DNA from: Clostridia bacterium | GTDB taxonomy: Bacteria; Bacillota; Clostridia; Oscillospirales; Acutalibacteraceae | Length of the DNA stretch: 46,697 bases | Direction of reading: 5' to 3' | Assembly: GCA_017465085.1 (NCBI GenBank) | Contig: JAFTWW010000009.1 | Span: 1-46,697, forward strand | Shown: piece by piece, positions 1 through 7,101 of the stretch | Position numbering within the stretch: the stretch's first letter is position 1 | Layout of the letters: each line of letters starts with the position of its first letter | The notes under the pieces: generated by a model | The model's input: the letters and a program-made list of their open reading frames with translations, nothing else | The model's database searches: none | What the model was told of the DNA's origin: nothing | Translations under genes and position numbers: made by a program

Positions 1-24
1 AGCCATGATCAAACTCTCTAAAAA
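1..24 (-). rRNA. rrs: 16S ribosomal RNA, 5' end only
   Basis: Read on the minus strand, positions 17 to 1 give AGAGTTTGATCATGGCT, the universal 16S 5' sequence (E. coli positions 8-24, the 27F primer site). The mature 5' end is therefore near position 24 and the gene runs off the left edge. Only about 24 bases are present, so the sequence cannot be used for classification. The promoter and leader lie immediately to the right. Confidence 0.93.
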
Positions 25-205
25 ATTATATCTTAACACCTAAGTGTTAAAAACTTTTTATTAGCTTGTTAGCTCATAATTTCTAAATGCTGACGCATTT
101 TAATTTGTCCTTGATTTCTAAGATTTCTCTTGGAATCGTCGGGTCCTTATTATTGTCGTTGTTTAATTTTCAAGGTTCGGTTTTTGCTACCCTTTCTCAA
201 GGGTG
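25..205 (-). other. 16S rRNA leader (5' external transcribed spacer)
   Basis: This is the transcribed leader between the rrn promoter (213-241) and the mature 16S 5' end. It contains a short hairpin right after the probable start (accctt/aagggt, 189-204), the AACCTTGAAAATTAAACAA segment common in Firmicutes rRNA leaders and spacers (a boxA-like antitermination region), and a 7-bp hairpin (33-50, ttaacac/gtgttaa) just upstream of 16S. An open frame of 87 codons on the other strand across 87-350 is judged spurious. Confidence 0.75.
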
Positions 206-212
206 CCCGATT

Positions 213-241
213 ATATTACCACATCAAAACCTCTTTGTCAA
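213..241 (-). promoter_or_regulatory. rrn promoter with AT-rich upstream region
   Basis: On the minus strand a perfect -35 TTGACA (236-241), a 17-bp spacer and -10 TAATAT (213-218) form a strong vegetative promoter firing toward the 16S gene. Upstream of it, 242-345 is very A/T rich, with long A-tracts on the template-sense strand, as expected for an UP element. The start point should be near 204-206. No gene is visible between this promoter and the terminator at 355. Confidence 0.88.
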
Positions 242-354
242 CACTTTTTTTCACTTTTTTTTAATTTTTTTGAAACTTGTGTTTTTTGCTTTTTTACTCT
301 TCAATATATTGTATAAAATATGTTCAAAATTACTAATGCCATATATATGAATAA

Positions 355-377
355 GGGAGCTTCCCTTTGAAGCTCCC
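355..377 (-). terminator. Terminator of the glycosyltransferase gene
   Basis: A perfect 9-bp stem (gggagcttc/gaagctccc) with a 5-base loop lies directly past the stop codon of the minus-strand glycosyltransferase. The following tract on the minus strand (TTATTCATATAT) is only moderately T-rich, so termination may be partial. It separates that gene from the rrn promoter region. Confidence 0.7.
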
Positions 378-384
378 CTGTATT

Positions 385-1335
385 TTATTTATTATCTGTT
401 GTTTCACTAATAATATATCTGGGCCTTTGTTTTGTTTCCAGATACATTTTACCTATATATTCACCTATAATACCAAGGCTCAGAAGCTGAACGCCTCCAA
501 GGAAGCAGATTATACTAACCATTGACGCCCAACCTGCAACCGATTTACCCATAAGGGCTGTTACAACCGACCATATTATGCCCACAAGGCTTATCAGCGC
601 TACTATAAAACCGAAGGCGGTAATAATTCTGATGGGTTTTACCGAAAATGAGGTTATACCATCAAACGCCAGCGACAGCATCTTTTTAAGGGGATACTTG
701 CTCTCCCCTGCAAGACGGGGTGTTCGCTCATAGCTTACGCTTGTGCTCTTAAAGCCAACGAGGGTTATCATTCCGCGCAGGAACAGGTTTACCTCCTTAA
801 AGCCTTCAAGCTCCCTTAAGACTCTTGAAGAAAGCAGGCGGTAATCGGCGTGATTATAAACCACCTCGGCGCCGAGAACATTCAAAAGCTTATAGTAAAG
901 CTGTGCAGAGCCACGCTTAAAGGCGGTATCGCTTTTACGGTTACTGCGCACTCCATATACCACATCGCAACCTGCAAGATACTCATCCACCATTTTATCT
1001 ATGGCATTTATATCATCCTGCCCATCGCAATCGATACTAACGGTGATATCGCAATTATCCTTAGCCTCCATAAGACCTGCAAGCAGGGCGTTCTGGTGAC
1101 CACGGTTACGGCTTAAAGATATACCTTTAACGCGGTTATCCTTTTGAGCCAGAGATTTTATGATATCCCAAGTTTTATCGCGACTGCCATCATTCACAAA
1201 AAACACACGGCTTTTATCGCTGATTTTTCCCGCGGCGGTGAGGCTTTCGATTTTGCCGATAAACATAGGCGCTGTAATGGGAAGAACCTCTTCTTCGTTA
1301 TAGCACGGTACCACTATATATAATGTAGGTTTCAT
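385..1335 (-). CDS. Family 2 glycosyltransferase, GtrB/dolichol-phosphate-sugar synthase type
   Basis: A 316-residue protein with an N-terminal GT-A domain opening with VVPCYNEEEVLP, the DGSRDKT nucleotide-binding segment and a DCDGQDD metal-binding motif. Two predicted membrane helices follow at about 235-300 (ITAFGFIVALISLVGIIWSV and SIICFLGGVQLLSLGIIGEY). This architecture is that of GtrB/YkcC/DPM1-like enzymes, which transfer a sugar from a nucleotide donor to undecaprenyl phosphate at the inner face of the membrane. The sugar and the final acceptor cannot be told. It lies after sigF but has its own vegetative promoter overlapping the sigF stop, so it is probably not part of the sporulation operon. 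The ribosome binding site is AGGATGG before ATG. Confidence 0.88.
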   Translation of the reverse strand: MKPTLYIVVPCYNEEEVLPITAPMFIGKIESLTAAGKISDKSRVFFVNDGSRDKTWDIIKSLAQKDNRVKGISLSRNRGHQNALLAGLMEAKDNCDITVSIDCDGQDDINAIDKMVDEYLAGCDVVYGVRSNRKSDTAFKRGSAQLYYKLLNVLGAEVVYNHADYRLLSSRVLRELEGFKEVNLFLRGMITLVGFKSTSVSYERTPRLAGESKYPLKKMLSLAFDGITSFSVKPIRIITAFGFIVALISLVGIIWSVVTALMGKSVAGWASMVSIICFLGGVQLLSLGIIGEYIGKMYLETKQRPRYIISETTDNK

Positions 1336-1364
1336 TTTTTCGCCATCCTATAAATTATAGGAAC

Positions 1365-1393
1365 ATTTTAACATACGGCATAACCTTTGTCAA
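1365..1393 (-). promoter_or_regulatory. Promoter of the glycosyltransferase gene, overlapping the sigF stop
   Basis: Minus strand -35 TTGACA (1388-1393), 17-bp spacer, -10 TAAAAT (1365-1370). The TGA stop of sigF (1390-1392) lies inside the -35 hexamer. A small palindrome, cctataaattatagg (1347-1361), sits near the predicted transcription start and could be an operator, but that is speculative. Confidence 0.7.
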
Positions 1394-2055
1394 ATAATAA
1401 CACTTCTCAGCTTTTTCAGTATCTTTTTTTCCATTCGGGATACCTGCACCTGAGAGAGTGACAAAAGCTCGGCAGTTTTACTTTGCGTAAGAGAGCCGAA
1501 ATATCTATACCTGATAATTTTCTGCTCCACCTCATCAAGCTTTTGCAGGGCCATATCGATAACCAATCTATCAGATATCTCATCCTCCGCGCTCAGCGTT
1601 GGGATATCTACCTCGCTTACCCCATCCTCATCACAGACTGTTAGTGAAGCGGTGGGTTGGCTTGCGCACAGCGCCTCGGTTATATCCTCGGGCGTTACTT
1701 TGAGCTCTGCCGCCAATTCGTTAACGGTAGGCTCTCTGCCTAAATCGGTTTGCAGATTTTCTTTGGCGCGGTTGATTTTTAGGGATAGCTCTTTGAGACT
1801 TCGCGAAACCTTTACGGGACCTCCATCACGGAAGAGGCGGCGTATTTCTCCGAGTATAACGGGAACGGCGTAGGTTGAAAAGCAAAGGCCCCTATCATCA
1901 TCAAAAGCATCGGTGGCTTTAACAAGGCCTAAACAACCCGCCTGAAACAAATCATCATACTCTATTCCCCTGCCCCTGAAACGATGGCAGAGAGAATGAA
2001 CCAATCGGAGATTTTCCTCGATAAAAGCCTCACGGTTAATATCATTTTTAAGCAT
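1390..2055 (-). CDS. sigF: RNA polymerase forespore sigma factor SigF
   Basis: A 221-residue sigma-70 family protein with region 2 (LVHSLCHRFRGRGIEYDDLFQAG, then AFDDDRGLCFSTYAVPVILGE in two adjoining blocks), region 3 and a C-terminal region 4 helix-turn-helix (SQSKTAELLSLSQVQVSRME-like). Length and order match SigF (SpoIIAC), the first compartment-specific sigma factor of the forespore. It is held by SpoIIAB and freed by SpoIIAA. The ATG immediately follows the spoIIAB stop. SigG is the closest alternative, but the spoIIAA-spoIIAB neighbours settle the call. Confidence 0.95.
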   Translation of the reverse strand: MLKNDINREAFIEENLRLVHSLCHRFRGRGIEYDDLFQAGCLGLVKATDAFDDDRGLCFSTYAVPVILGEIRRLFRDGGPVKVSRSLKELSLKINRAKENLQTDLGREPTVNELAAELKVTPEDITEALCASQPTASLTVCDEDGVSEVDIPTLSAEDEISDRLVIDMALQKLDEVEQKIIRYRYFGSLTQSKTAELLSLSQVQVSRMEKKILKKLRSVII

Positions 2056-2493
2056 TTACTTTACAAATCGGGGTGAGATATGTTTAACAAGGGTTACGGT
2101 GGTGCCCACATCTAATTTTGAACGGACGGTAAGCTTATCCATAAAGGTTTGCATTACAGAAAAACCGAGCCCCGCTCTCTCATCACCTATAGAAGAATAA
2201 AGAGGCTCCATCGCCTTATTAACATCTGCAATTCCGCAGCCCCTATCCTTAATTCTTATTCTTATACTTGAGTTATCAAGAATTTCGGCGGTTATGTAGA
2301 TTTTACCCGTGGCCTCACGATAGGCGTGAACTATGCAGTTTGTGACTGCCTCTGATACGGCAGTTTTAATATCGCTTATTTCCTCAATTGTGGGATCTAA
2401 CTGTAAAGCGAACGCCGATATTGCCGCTCTTGCAAAGCTTTCATTTGCCGAGCAGGATACCATATTCATTGAAAATTTATTTATTACCTTCAT
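2056..2493 (-). CDS. spoIIAB: Anti-sigma F factor / serine kinase SpoIIAB
   Basis: A GHKL-fold kinase of 145 residues with the N box EAVTNCIVHAY, the G1 box DRGCGI and the lid/G2 segment ERAGLGFSVMQTFMDK. It binds SigF and inactivates it, and phosphorylates SpoIIAA on serine, both on the mother-cell side of the sporulation decision. The frame can be opened three codons earlier with GTG. However, AGGTGAT followed by AAAA and the ATG at 2493 gives the proper ribosome binding site and the usual MKVINKF start. That ATG begins five bases after the spoIIAA stop, which suggests translational coupling. Confidence 0.95.
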   Translation of the reverse strand: MKVINKFSMNMVSCSANESFARAAISAFALQLDPTIEEISDIKTAVSEAVTNCIVHAYREATGKIYITAEILDNSSIRIRIKDRGCGIADVNKAMEPLYSSIGDERAGLGFSVMQTFMDKLTVRSKLDVGTTVTLVKHISPRFVK

Positions 2494-2498
2494 TTTTA

Positions 2499-2825
2499 TC
2501 ACCTGTTTATTATTGATGTTTCATCTAATACCGAAAGCCTTTCAAGACCTGCCAGCTTCATTACCTTATATATCTGCGGTGTAACACCGCTTATATGAAG
2601 CTTTGCCCCGCTTTTTGAAAGTACTCTGTATCTGCCCATAATAAGACCGATACCCGAGCTATCCATAAAGGTTATCCCCGAAAAATCAAGGATCAGCATA
2701 GTGGGCATATTAAGCTCTATGGACGAATCAATCTGATTTCGCATTGCTACGGCAGTGTGATGGTCCAGCTCACCGCTAAGATAGGCGGTTAGCACCTCAC
2801 CCGTAGTTTTCATCTCTACTGACAT
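2499..2825 (-). CDS. spoIIAA: Anti-anti-sigma factor SpoIIAA
   Basis: A 108-residue STAS-domain protein. The switch serine lies in MDSSGIGLIMGRY (Ser56/Ser57), the site phosphorylated by SpoIIAB and dephosphorylated by SpoIIE. Unphosphorylated SpoIIAA binds SpoIIAB and releases SigF. It is the first gene of the spoIIA operon, with AAGGAGG about 11 bases before the ATG. A terminator-like hairpin (2855-2890) separates it from folC, so the operon promoter is not obvious (see findings). Confidence 0.94.
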   Translation of the reverse strand: MSVEMKTTGEVLTAYLSGELDHHTAVAMRNQIDSSIELNMPTMLILDFSGITFMDSSGIGLIMGRYRVLSKSGAKLHISGVTPQIYKVMKLAGLERLSVLDETSIINR

Positions 2826-2854
2826 ATATAAATAAACCTCCTTGCGAAAATAAA

Positions 2855-2890
2855 AAGGACAAGCCTCCTTTATTATAGAGGTTTGTCCTT
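2855..2890 (-). terminator. Hairpin between folC and spoIIAA, likely folC terminator
   Basis: Minus strand stem AAGGACAAACCTC / GAGGCTTGTCCTT (13 positions, one A-C mismatch), a 10-base loop containing TATAATA, followed by TTTTTATTTT. It fits a Rho-independent terminator for folC and the genes upstream of it. Because it stands only about 30 bases before spoIIAA, it could also act in the leader of the sporulation operon. Confidence 0.75.
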
Positions 2891-2910
2891 AAAATCTTTG
2901 TCTTGTTAAG

Positions 2911-2918
2911 TTGTCAAA
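2911..2918. promoter_or_regulatory. Possible Spo0A box upstream of spoIIA
   Basis: TTGTCAAA matches the Spo0A box consensus TGTCRAA, and spoIIA operons are classically activated by Spo0A~P with SigH. No convincing SigH -35/-10 pair was found next to it. The same bases read on the minus strand give TTGACA, so the match may be accidental. Confidence 0.3.
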
Positions 2919-2933
2919 AAAAGTAAAGTTTTA

Positions 2934-4148
2934 TCACTTTATAAGCTTTCTGATATTTGAGGCTAAATAGAGTGAGCCGAATATAAAAATGGGGCTGCCC
3001 TGCGCCTTTTCTTTTGCCAATAGAAGCGCATCTCGCAGGTCTTTTGCAATTACTGTATCGGCGCAATACTTTTTAGCCTCGCGCTCAAGCTCTGCGCCCG
3101 ACAGGGCTCTTGGCATCTTAGTTGGGGTAACACACACAGTAGTGCGGCAATGTTTAAGTGCAGTTTCAAGCACCTTGCCGTAATCTTTATCCTGCATAAC
3201 GCCTACTATGGCGGTGATTTTGCCGCTATACTGCTCCATAAAGCTTGCAAGCACCGAGGCGCCATCGGGATTGTGGGCGCCATCCAACACTATCAGGGGC
3301 TCCTTTGAAAGAATTTCCATACGGGCAGGAATAAATGCATCGACAAGCCCCTCCTTAACAGAGGATATGGGTACATTAAATCCGCTTATACCAATCGCCT
3401 CAATAGCCGCGAGGGCATTTTCAACCTGAAACTCGCCCGCCAATGAGGTTTTATATTCCTCTCCTTTATATAAAAAGGTATTGCCGCTTATATCTGAGGT
3501 AATAAGCATTGGCTTTTCGGGTATTACGGTGTTAGGAGCATGCGCCTTTATAACCTTTAAAGCCTCGGGGACCTGCCCCGAAACCGTTACGGTTTTATTA
3601 TTCTTAATAATACCGCATTTTTCCTCCGCAATTTTCTCTACCGTGTTTCCAAGTATTGCGCCGTGGTCGAGCCCGATTTTAGTTATTACGGAAACGGATA
3701 CGTTATTTAACGTGTTAGTGGCATCAAGCCTGCCTCCAAGTCCCGTTTCGGCAACCACTACATCGCAGTTTTCCTCGGCAAAATATAAAAAGCCTACCGC
3801 GGTAATAAACTCAAACTCGGTAACGGCAACTCCGATATTTTTAACCTTTTCGGATAATCGGCAAAGAGCATCCTTACTTATGAACTCACCGTTTACGGTT
3901 ATACGCTCCGCAAAATCAACAATATAAGGCGAGGTAAAAAGACCAACCTTATATCCTGCCTTCTTAAGAACAGAGGCAATCATAACCGAAACCGAGCCCT
4001 TACCGTTTGTTCCCGCTATATGAATTGCAGGGAATTTATTCTGAGGGTTATCAAGCCTGTTTAATAGCTCTGTTATTCTGTTAAGGCCTGCGGGATGAGA
4101 AAACATCCCGAGGGAATGAATATACTCTAAGGTTTCGTTATAGTTCAT
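2934..4148 (-). CDS. folC: Folylpolyglutamate synthase / dihydrofolate synthase
   Basis: A 404-residue Mur-ligase family enzyme. The P-loop AGTNGKGSVS at about 45-54 binds ATP, LDATNTLNNVSV and GLDHGAILGNTVEKIAEEK form the central catalytic region, and VLDGAHNPDGA lies in the C-terminal domain. It adds glutamate to dihydropteroate and/or folates in the cytoplasm. The ATG overlaps the stop of ung by four bases (ATGA), indicating coupled translation. It ends the operon running from nptA, and the 2855-2890 hairpin follows. Confidence 0.95.
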   Translation of the reverse strand: MNYNETLEYIHSLGMFSHPAGLNRITELLNRLDNPQNKFPAIHIAGTNGKGSVSVMIASVLKKAGYKVGLFTSPYIVDFAERITVNGEFISKDALCRLSEKVKNIGVAVTEFEFITAVGFLYFAEENCDVVVAETGLGGRLDATNTLNNVSVSVITKIGLDHGAILGNTVEKIAEEKCGIIKNNKTVTVSGQVPEALKVIKAHAPNTVIPEKPMLITSDISGNTFLYKGEEYKTSLAGEFQVENALAAIEAIGISGFNVPISSVKEGLVDAFIPARMEILSKEPLIVLDGAHNPDGASVLASFMEQYSGKITAIVGVMQDKDYGKVLETALKHCRTTVCVTPTKMPRALSGAELEREAKKYCADTVIAKDLRDALLLAKEKAQGSPIFIFGSLYLASNIRKLIK

Positions 4149-4816
4149 ATATCAAGCTGCCAATCGATAGGTTTCTGACCTGACGATACAAGTATCTCAT
4201 TGGTCTTGGAAAAGTGCTTACAGCCGAAAAATCCACCGTAGGCGGAAAGGGGGCTCGGGTGAACTGTTATAAGCTTTTTATGTATGGGATTTTTAATAAT
4301 CTCCGCTTTTTTTCGGGCATTGGCGCCCCAGAGAAGAAACACAACGGGGGTCTGCTTTTTATCAAGCTCACTTATAACTCTATCGGTAAAAATTTCCCAA
4401 CCGCAGCCCTTGTGGCTGTTTGCCTGAGCAGCTCTTACGGTAAGCACATTGTTAAGCATAAGCACTCCCTGCTTTGCCCACTTTGTAAGCTCGCCGTGGT
4501 TTGCAGGAGTGATACCTAAATCGGTTTCAAGCTCCTTATACATATTACGAAGTGAAGGAGGAATCTCCACACCCTCCTTAACCGAGAAGCACAGCCCGTG
4601 GGCCTGTCCCTCACCGTGATAGGGGTCCTGACCGATAATAACCACCCTTGTATCCTCAAAGGAGGTATATTTAAGGGCATTAAAAATATCGTTCATATCA
4701 GGATAAATTGTTTTTGAAGAATATTCTGCCTTCAAAAAGCCTCTTAGCTTCTGATAATAGGGCTTCTCCCATTCGTCCTTTAGGATATTATCCCAATCGT
4801 TACCTATATTTACCAT
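4145..4816 (-). CDS. ung: Uracil-DNA glycosylase, family 1
   Basis: A 223-residue enzyme with the water-activating motif GQDPYHGEGQAHGLCFSV (catalytic Asp), the LLWGANA segment and the C-terminal HPSPLSAYGGFFGCKHFSK motif (catalytic His and the intercalating loop). It removes uracil from DNA by base excision. Length is normal. The ATG is preceded by GAGGTGAAAT. It lies 8 bases after the phosphatase gene and overlaps folC. Confidence 0.97.
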   Translation of the reverse strand: MVNIGNDWDNILKDEWEKPYYQKLRGFLKAEYSSKTIYPDMNDIFNALKYTSFEDTRVVIIGQDPYHGEGQAHGLCFSVKEGVEIPPSLRNMYKELETDLGITPANHGELTKWAKQGVLMLNNVLTVRAAQANSHKGCGWEIFTDRVISELDKKQTPVVFLLWGANARKKAEIIKNPIHKKLITVHPSPLSAYGGFFGCKHFSKTNEILVSSGQKPIDWQLDI

Positions 4817-4824
4817 ATTTCACC

Positions 4825-5430
4825 TCAAATAATATCGTAAACCTCTACAATACCGCTACTGTGGTAGAGGGAGGGCGTTACCATTATAGAATAGCCTCTG
4901 CCGTTATCACTTGTCCACTCAACAGAGCGCTTGCGGGGTACGGCGCAGGATGCCAAAAACATCATAATGGCGCCGCCGTGCATAATTACGCCTGCATTGG
5001 TTATACCCTTTTCCATCATATCCCGAACTATCATATTGATACCGAGAGCAATTCTTCTGATAAAATTATTGCTATCCTCACCCTCGGGTATGGCGGTAAT
5101 CTTACCTGATGTCCACCCCAGATATTCGGGAACAATCTCAAGCTCTGCCGCAGTTTTGTTTTCAAAAATACCGAAATCATACTCCGTAAGTTCATCTACC
5201 TCTATGGCATCAAAGCCCGGGTAGATTATGGCGGCGCTTTGCTTACAGCGAAGCAAGGGGCTTGTGTAAAGCGCCTCTATATCGGGATAATCCATATTCT
5301 CCCTTAGATCCTTAAGCTCTCTCACGCCCTCGGGGTTAAGGGGCAAATCGGTTTTACAGCCGATATATCTGCCCGAAATATTGGCATCGGTCATACCGTG
5401 ACGGATAAGATGAATTTTATAGGTCTTCAT
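4825..5430 (-). CDS. Histidine phosphatase family protein (phosphoglycerate mutase-like)
   Basis: A 201-residue protein with the phosphohistidine motif LIRHGMTDAN near the N terminus, LYTSPLLRCKQSA, the acidic YDFGIFENKTAAEL segment and the second catalytic histidine in VIMHGGAIMMFL. These are the hallmarks of the branch that includes CobC, GpmB/PhoE and small broad-specificity phosphatases. The substrate cannot be read from the sequence. The ATG (after GGAG) lies inside the hemW 3' end, overlapping by 14 bases, so it is surely co-transcribed. Confidence 0.88.
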   Translation of the reverse strand: MKTYKIHLIRHGMTDANISGRYIGCKTDLPLNPEGVRELKDLRENMDYPDIEALYTSPLLRCKQSAAIIYPGFDAIEVDELTEYDFGIFENKTAAELEIVPEYLGWTSGKITAIPEGEDSNNFIRRIALGINMIVRDMMEKGITNAGVIMHGGAIMMFLASCAVPRKRSVEWTSDNGRGYSIMVTPSLYHSSGIVEVYDII

Positions 5431-6511
5431 AAATTAACTCCGTTATTAAAGTATTTGAAACTAAGCATCCCTTATCGGTAAGTGATACCATGGGATGATT
5501 ATAGGTTATCAAGCCTTGTTTTTTATAGCCCTCAAGCTTATTTATCAGGTCTTGGGGCAAGGGATTATAATATTCGGTTATATCTATACCTTTCATAAGG
5601 CGAAGGGCAAGCATAAGCTCCTCTTGCGCGCTACCGCCCGCACCATCGGGCAGGGTTTCAGGAGAAGAGATAAAGCCCTTCAAATCATCGGGATAGTAAA
5701 ACCTTTTATTATCTAAGAAAGAGTGAGCGGATGGGCCTATGCCCAAATACTCCTCGCACAGCCAATATTTAAGGTTGTGGCGGCTCTTCCTTCCCTCTTT
5801 GCAGAAGTTGGAAATCTCATAATGCCCATAGCCCTTTTTTTCGAGATAATCGCACATATAAAGATACTGCCTTGCCTCTTCCTCTTCGTCGGGAAGATTA
5901 AGGTCCTCCCTTTTGGCAAAGAGGGTATTCTCCTCAACCTTAAGCATATAAGCCGAGATGTGCTCAGGTTCAAGGGCGGTTATATAATCAAGGCTGTTTT
6001 TAAGCGTTCCTATATTACTATCGGGAAGGCACAGCATAAGGTCAAGGGATATATTATCAAAGCCCTCTTCCCTTGCAAGCTTTACCACCCTTTCCGCCTC
6101 TTCAGCTGTGTGGGCGCGGCCTAAGATTTTAAGCTCGGTATTGTTTCCGCTTTGAACGCCTATGGAAAGGCGGTTAACACCCGCATTCCTTGCCGACTGT
6201 AAAAACTCAGCTGTTATGGAGCAGGGGTTTGCCTCAACGGTTATTTCGGCGCCTTCCTCAACACAGAAGCTATCATATACCTTTTTTACTATATCACATA
6301 TCCGCTTGCCTAAAACGGATGGGGTACCGCCGCCTATATAGATAGTATCAATGGGGCGGTCTATAAGGCCGCCCCATTTGCTGATTTCATCTTTTAGTGC
6401 AGAAAGATAACGCTCTATAACGGTGCCTTCTGCAAAGGTTGAATAAAAATCACAGTAGGCGCATTTTTTAGCGCAAAAAGGTATATGGATATAAATCCCA
6501 AGCTTACGCAA
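5417..6511 (-). CDS. hemW: Radical SAM heme chaperone HemW
   Basis: An enzyme-like protein of 364 residues opening LGIYIHIPFCAKKCAYCDFY, with the CxxxCxxC cluster-binding cysteines, then IDTIYIGGGTPS and the SIGVQSGN strand of the radical SAM barrel. It resembles oxygen-independent coproporphyrinogen III oxidase, but size and motif make it HemW, which inserts heme into client proteins. GTG at 6520 would be the longest start. TTG at 6511 is preferred because AGGTG lies 6 bases before it and the protein then begins with the family's usual residues. It overlaps the pduL stop. Confidence 0.88.
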   Translation of the reverse strand: MRKLGIYIHIPFCAKKCAYCDFYSTFAEGTVIERYLSALKDEISKWGGLIDRPIDTIYIGGGTPSVLGKRICDIVKKVYDSFCVEEGAEITVEANPCSITAEFLQSARNAGVNRLSIGVQSGNNTELKILGRAHTAEEAERVVKLAREEGFDNISLDLMLCLPDSNIGTLKNSLDYITALEPEHISAYMLKVEENTLFAKREDLNLPDEEEEARQYLYMCDYLEKKGYGHYEISNFCKEGRKSRHNLKYWLCEEYLGIGPSAHSFLDNKRFYYPDDLKGFISSPETLPDGAGGSAQEELMLALRLMKGIDITEYYNPLPQDLINKLEGYKKQGLITYNHPMVSLTDKGCLVSNTLITELIYEDL

Positions 6512-7076
6512 GGATTTCACCTATGCAGCTACCAGGAACTGCAGCGGCATTAGCCTCATCGGTATCGATATGCATAGCAAGCGCATAGCTATCGCTGACA
6601 CGGGCTACAACATCATCGAATACAAGGGATCTGCCTTCGGTTGCGATCTTAACGCTAACAACCTGCTTATCGGTAATGCCGAACTTTTCGCCATCAGCCA
6701 CGGTCATATGGATATGACGCTTAGCGGCAATAACGCCTTCCTTAAGCTCAACCTCACCGCAGGGGCCTACTAACTTACAAGCGCCGCTACCTGCCACATC
6801 GCCTGACTCACGAATAGGCGCGCTAACGCCGATGGCTCTTGCATCGGTAAGGGAAAGCTCAACCTGATCGGCAGGTCTTGTGGGACCCAAGATGGAAGCC
6901 TTTACGCTTGATTTAGGACCAACAACGGTAATCTTCTCCTCACAGGCATACTGGCCCGGCTGAGAAAGCTCCTTTTTAGGAGTAAGCTTGTGGCCTGCGC
7001 CAAAAAGAATCTCAAGGGTTTCCTGAGTTACATGGGCGTGACGGGCGGAAATTTCAACTAACACTTCTTTTGCCAT
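6504..7076 (-). CDS. pduL: Phosphate acyltransferase PduL
   Basis: A 190-residue protein with two PduL domains. The first has VEISARHAHVT, the second AKRHIHMTVADGEKFGI; these histidines bind the zinc ions. PTRPADQVELSLTDARAIG lies between them. It interconverts acyl-CoA plus phosphate with acyl phosphate plus CoA. No microcompartment shell gene is nearby and there is no N-terminal encapsulation helix, so it probably serves as a housekeeping phosphotransacetylase feeding acetate kinase (inference). It overlaps hemW at its 3' end. Confidence 0.93.
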   Translation of the reverse strand: MAKEVLVEISARHAHVTQETLEILFGAGHKLTPKKELSQPGQYACEEKITVVGPKSSVKASILGPTRPADQVELSLTDARAIGVSAPIRESGDVAGSGACKLVGPCGEVELKEGVIAAKRHIHMTVADGEKFGITDKQVVSVKIATEGRSLVFDDVVARVSDSYALAMHIDTDEANAAAVPGSCIGEILA

Positions 7077-7101
7077 TTTACAATACTTCCTTTATATAAA
7101 A

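Noticed and set aside
87-350. Plus-strand open frame of 87 codons, hydrophobic, Phe-rich
   Set aside because: It covers the promoter and leader of the 16S rRNA gene on the other strand. Its Phe/Leu richness simply reflects the T-rich promoter region, and it has no ribosome binding site.
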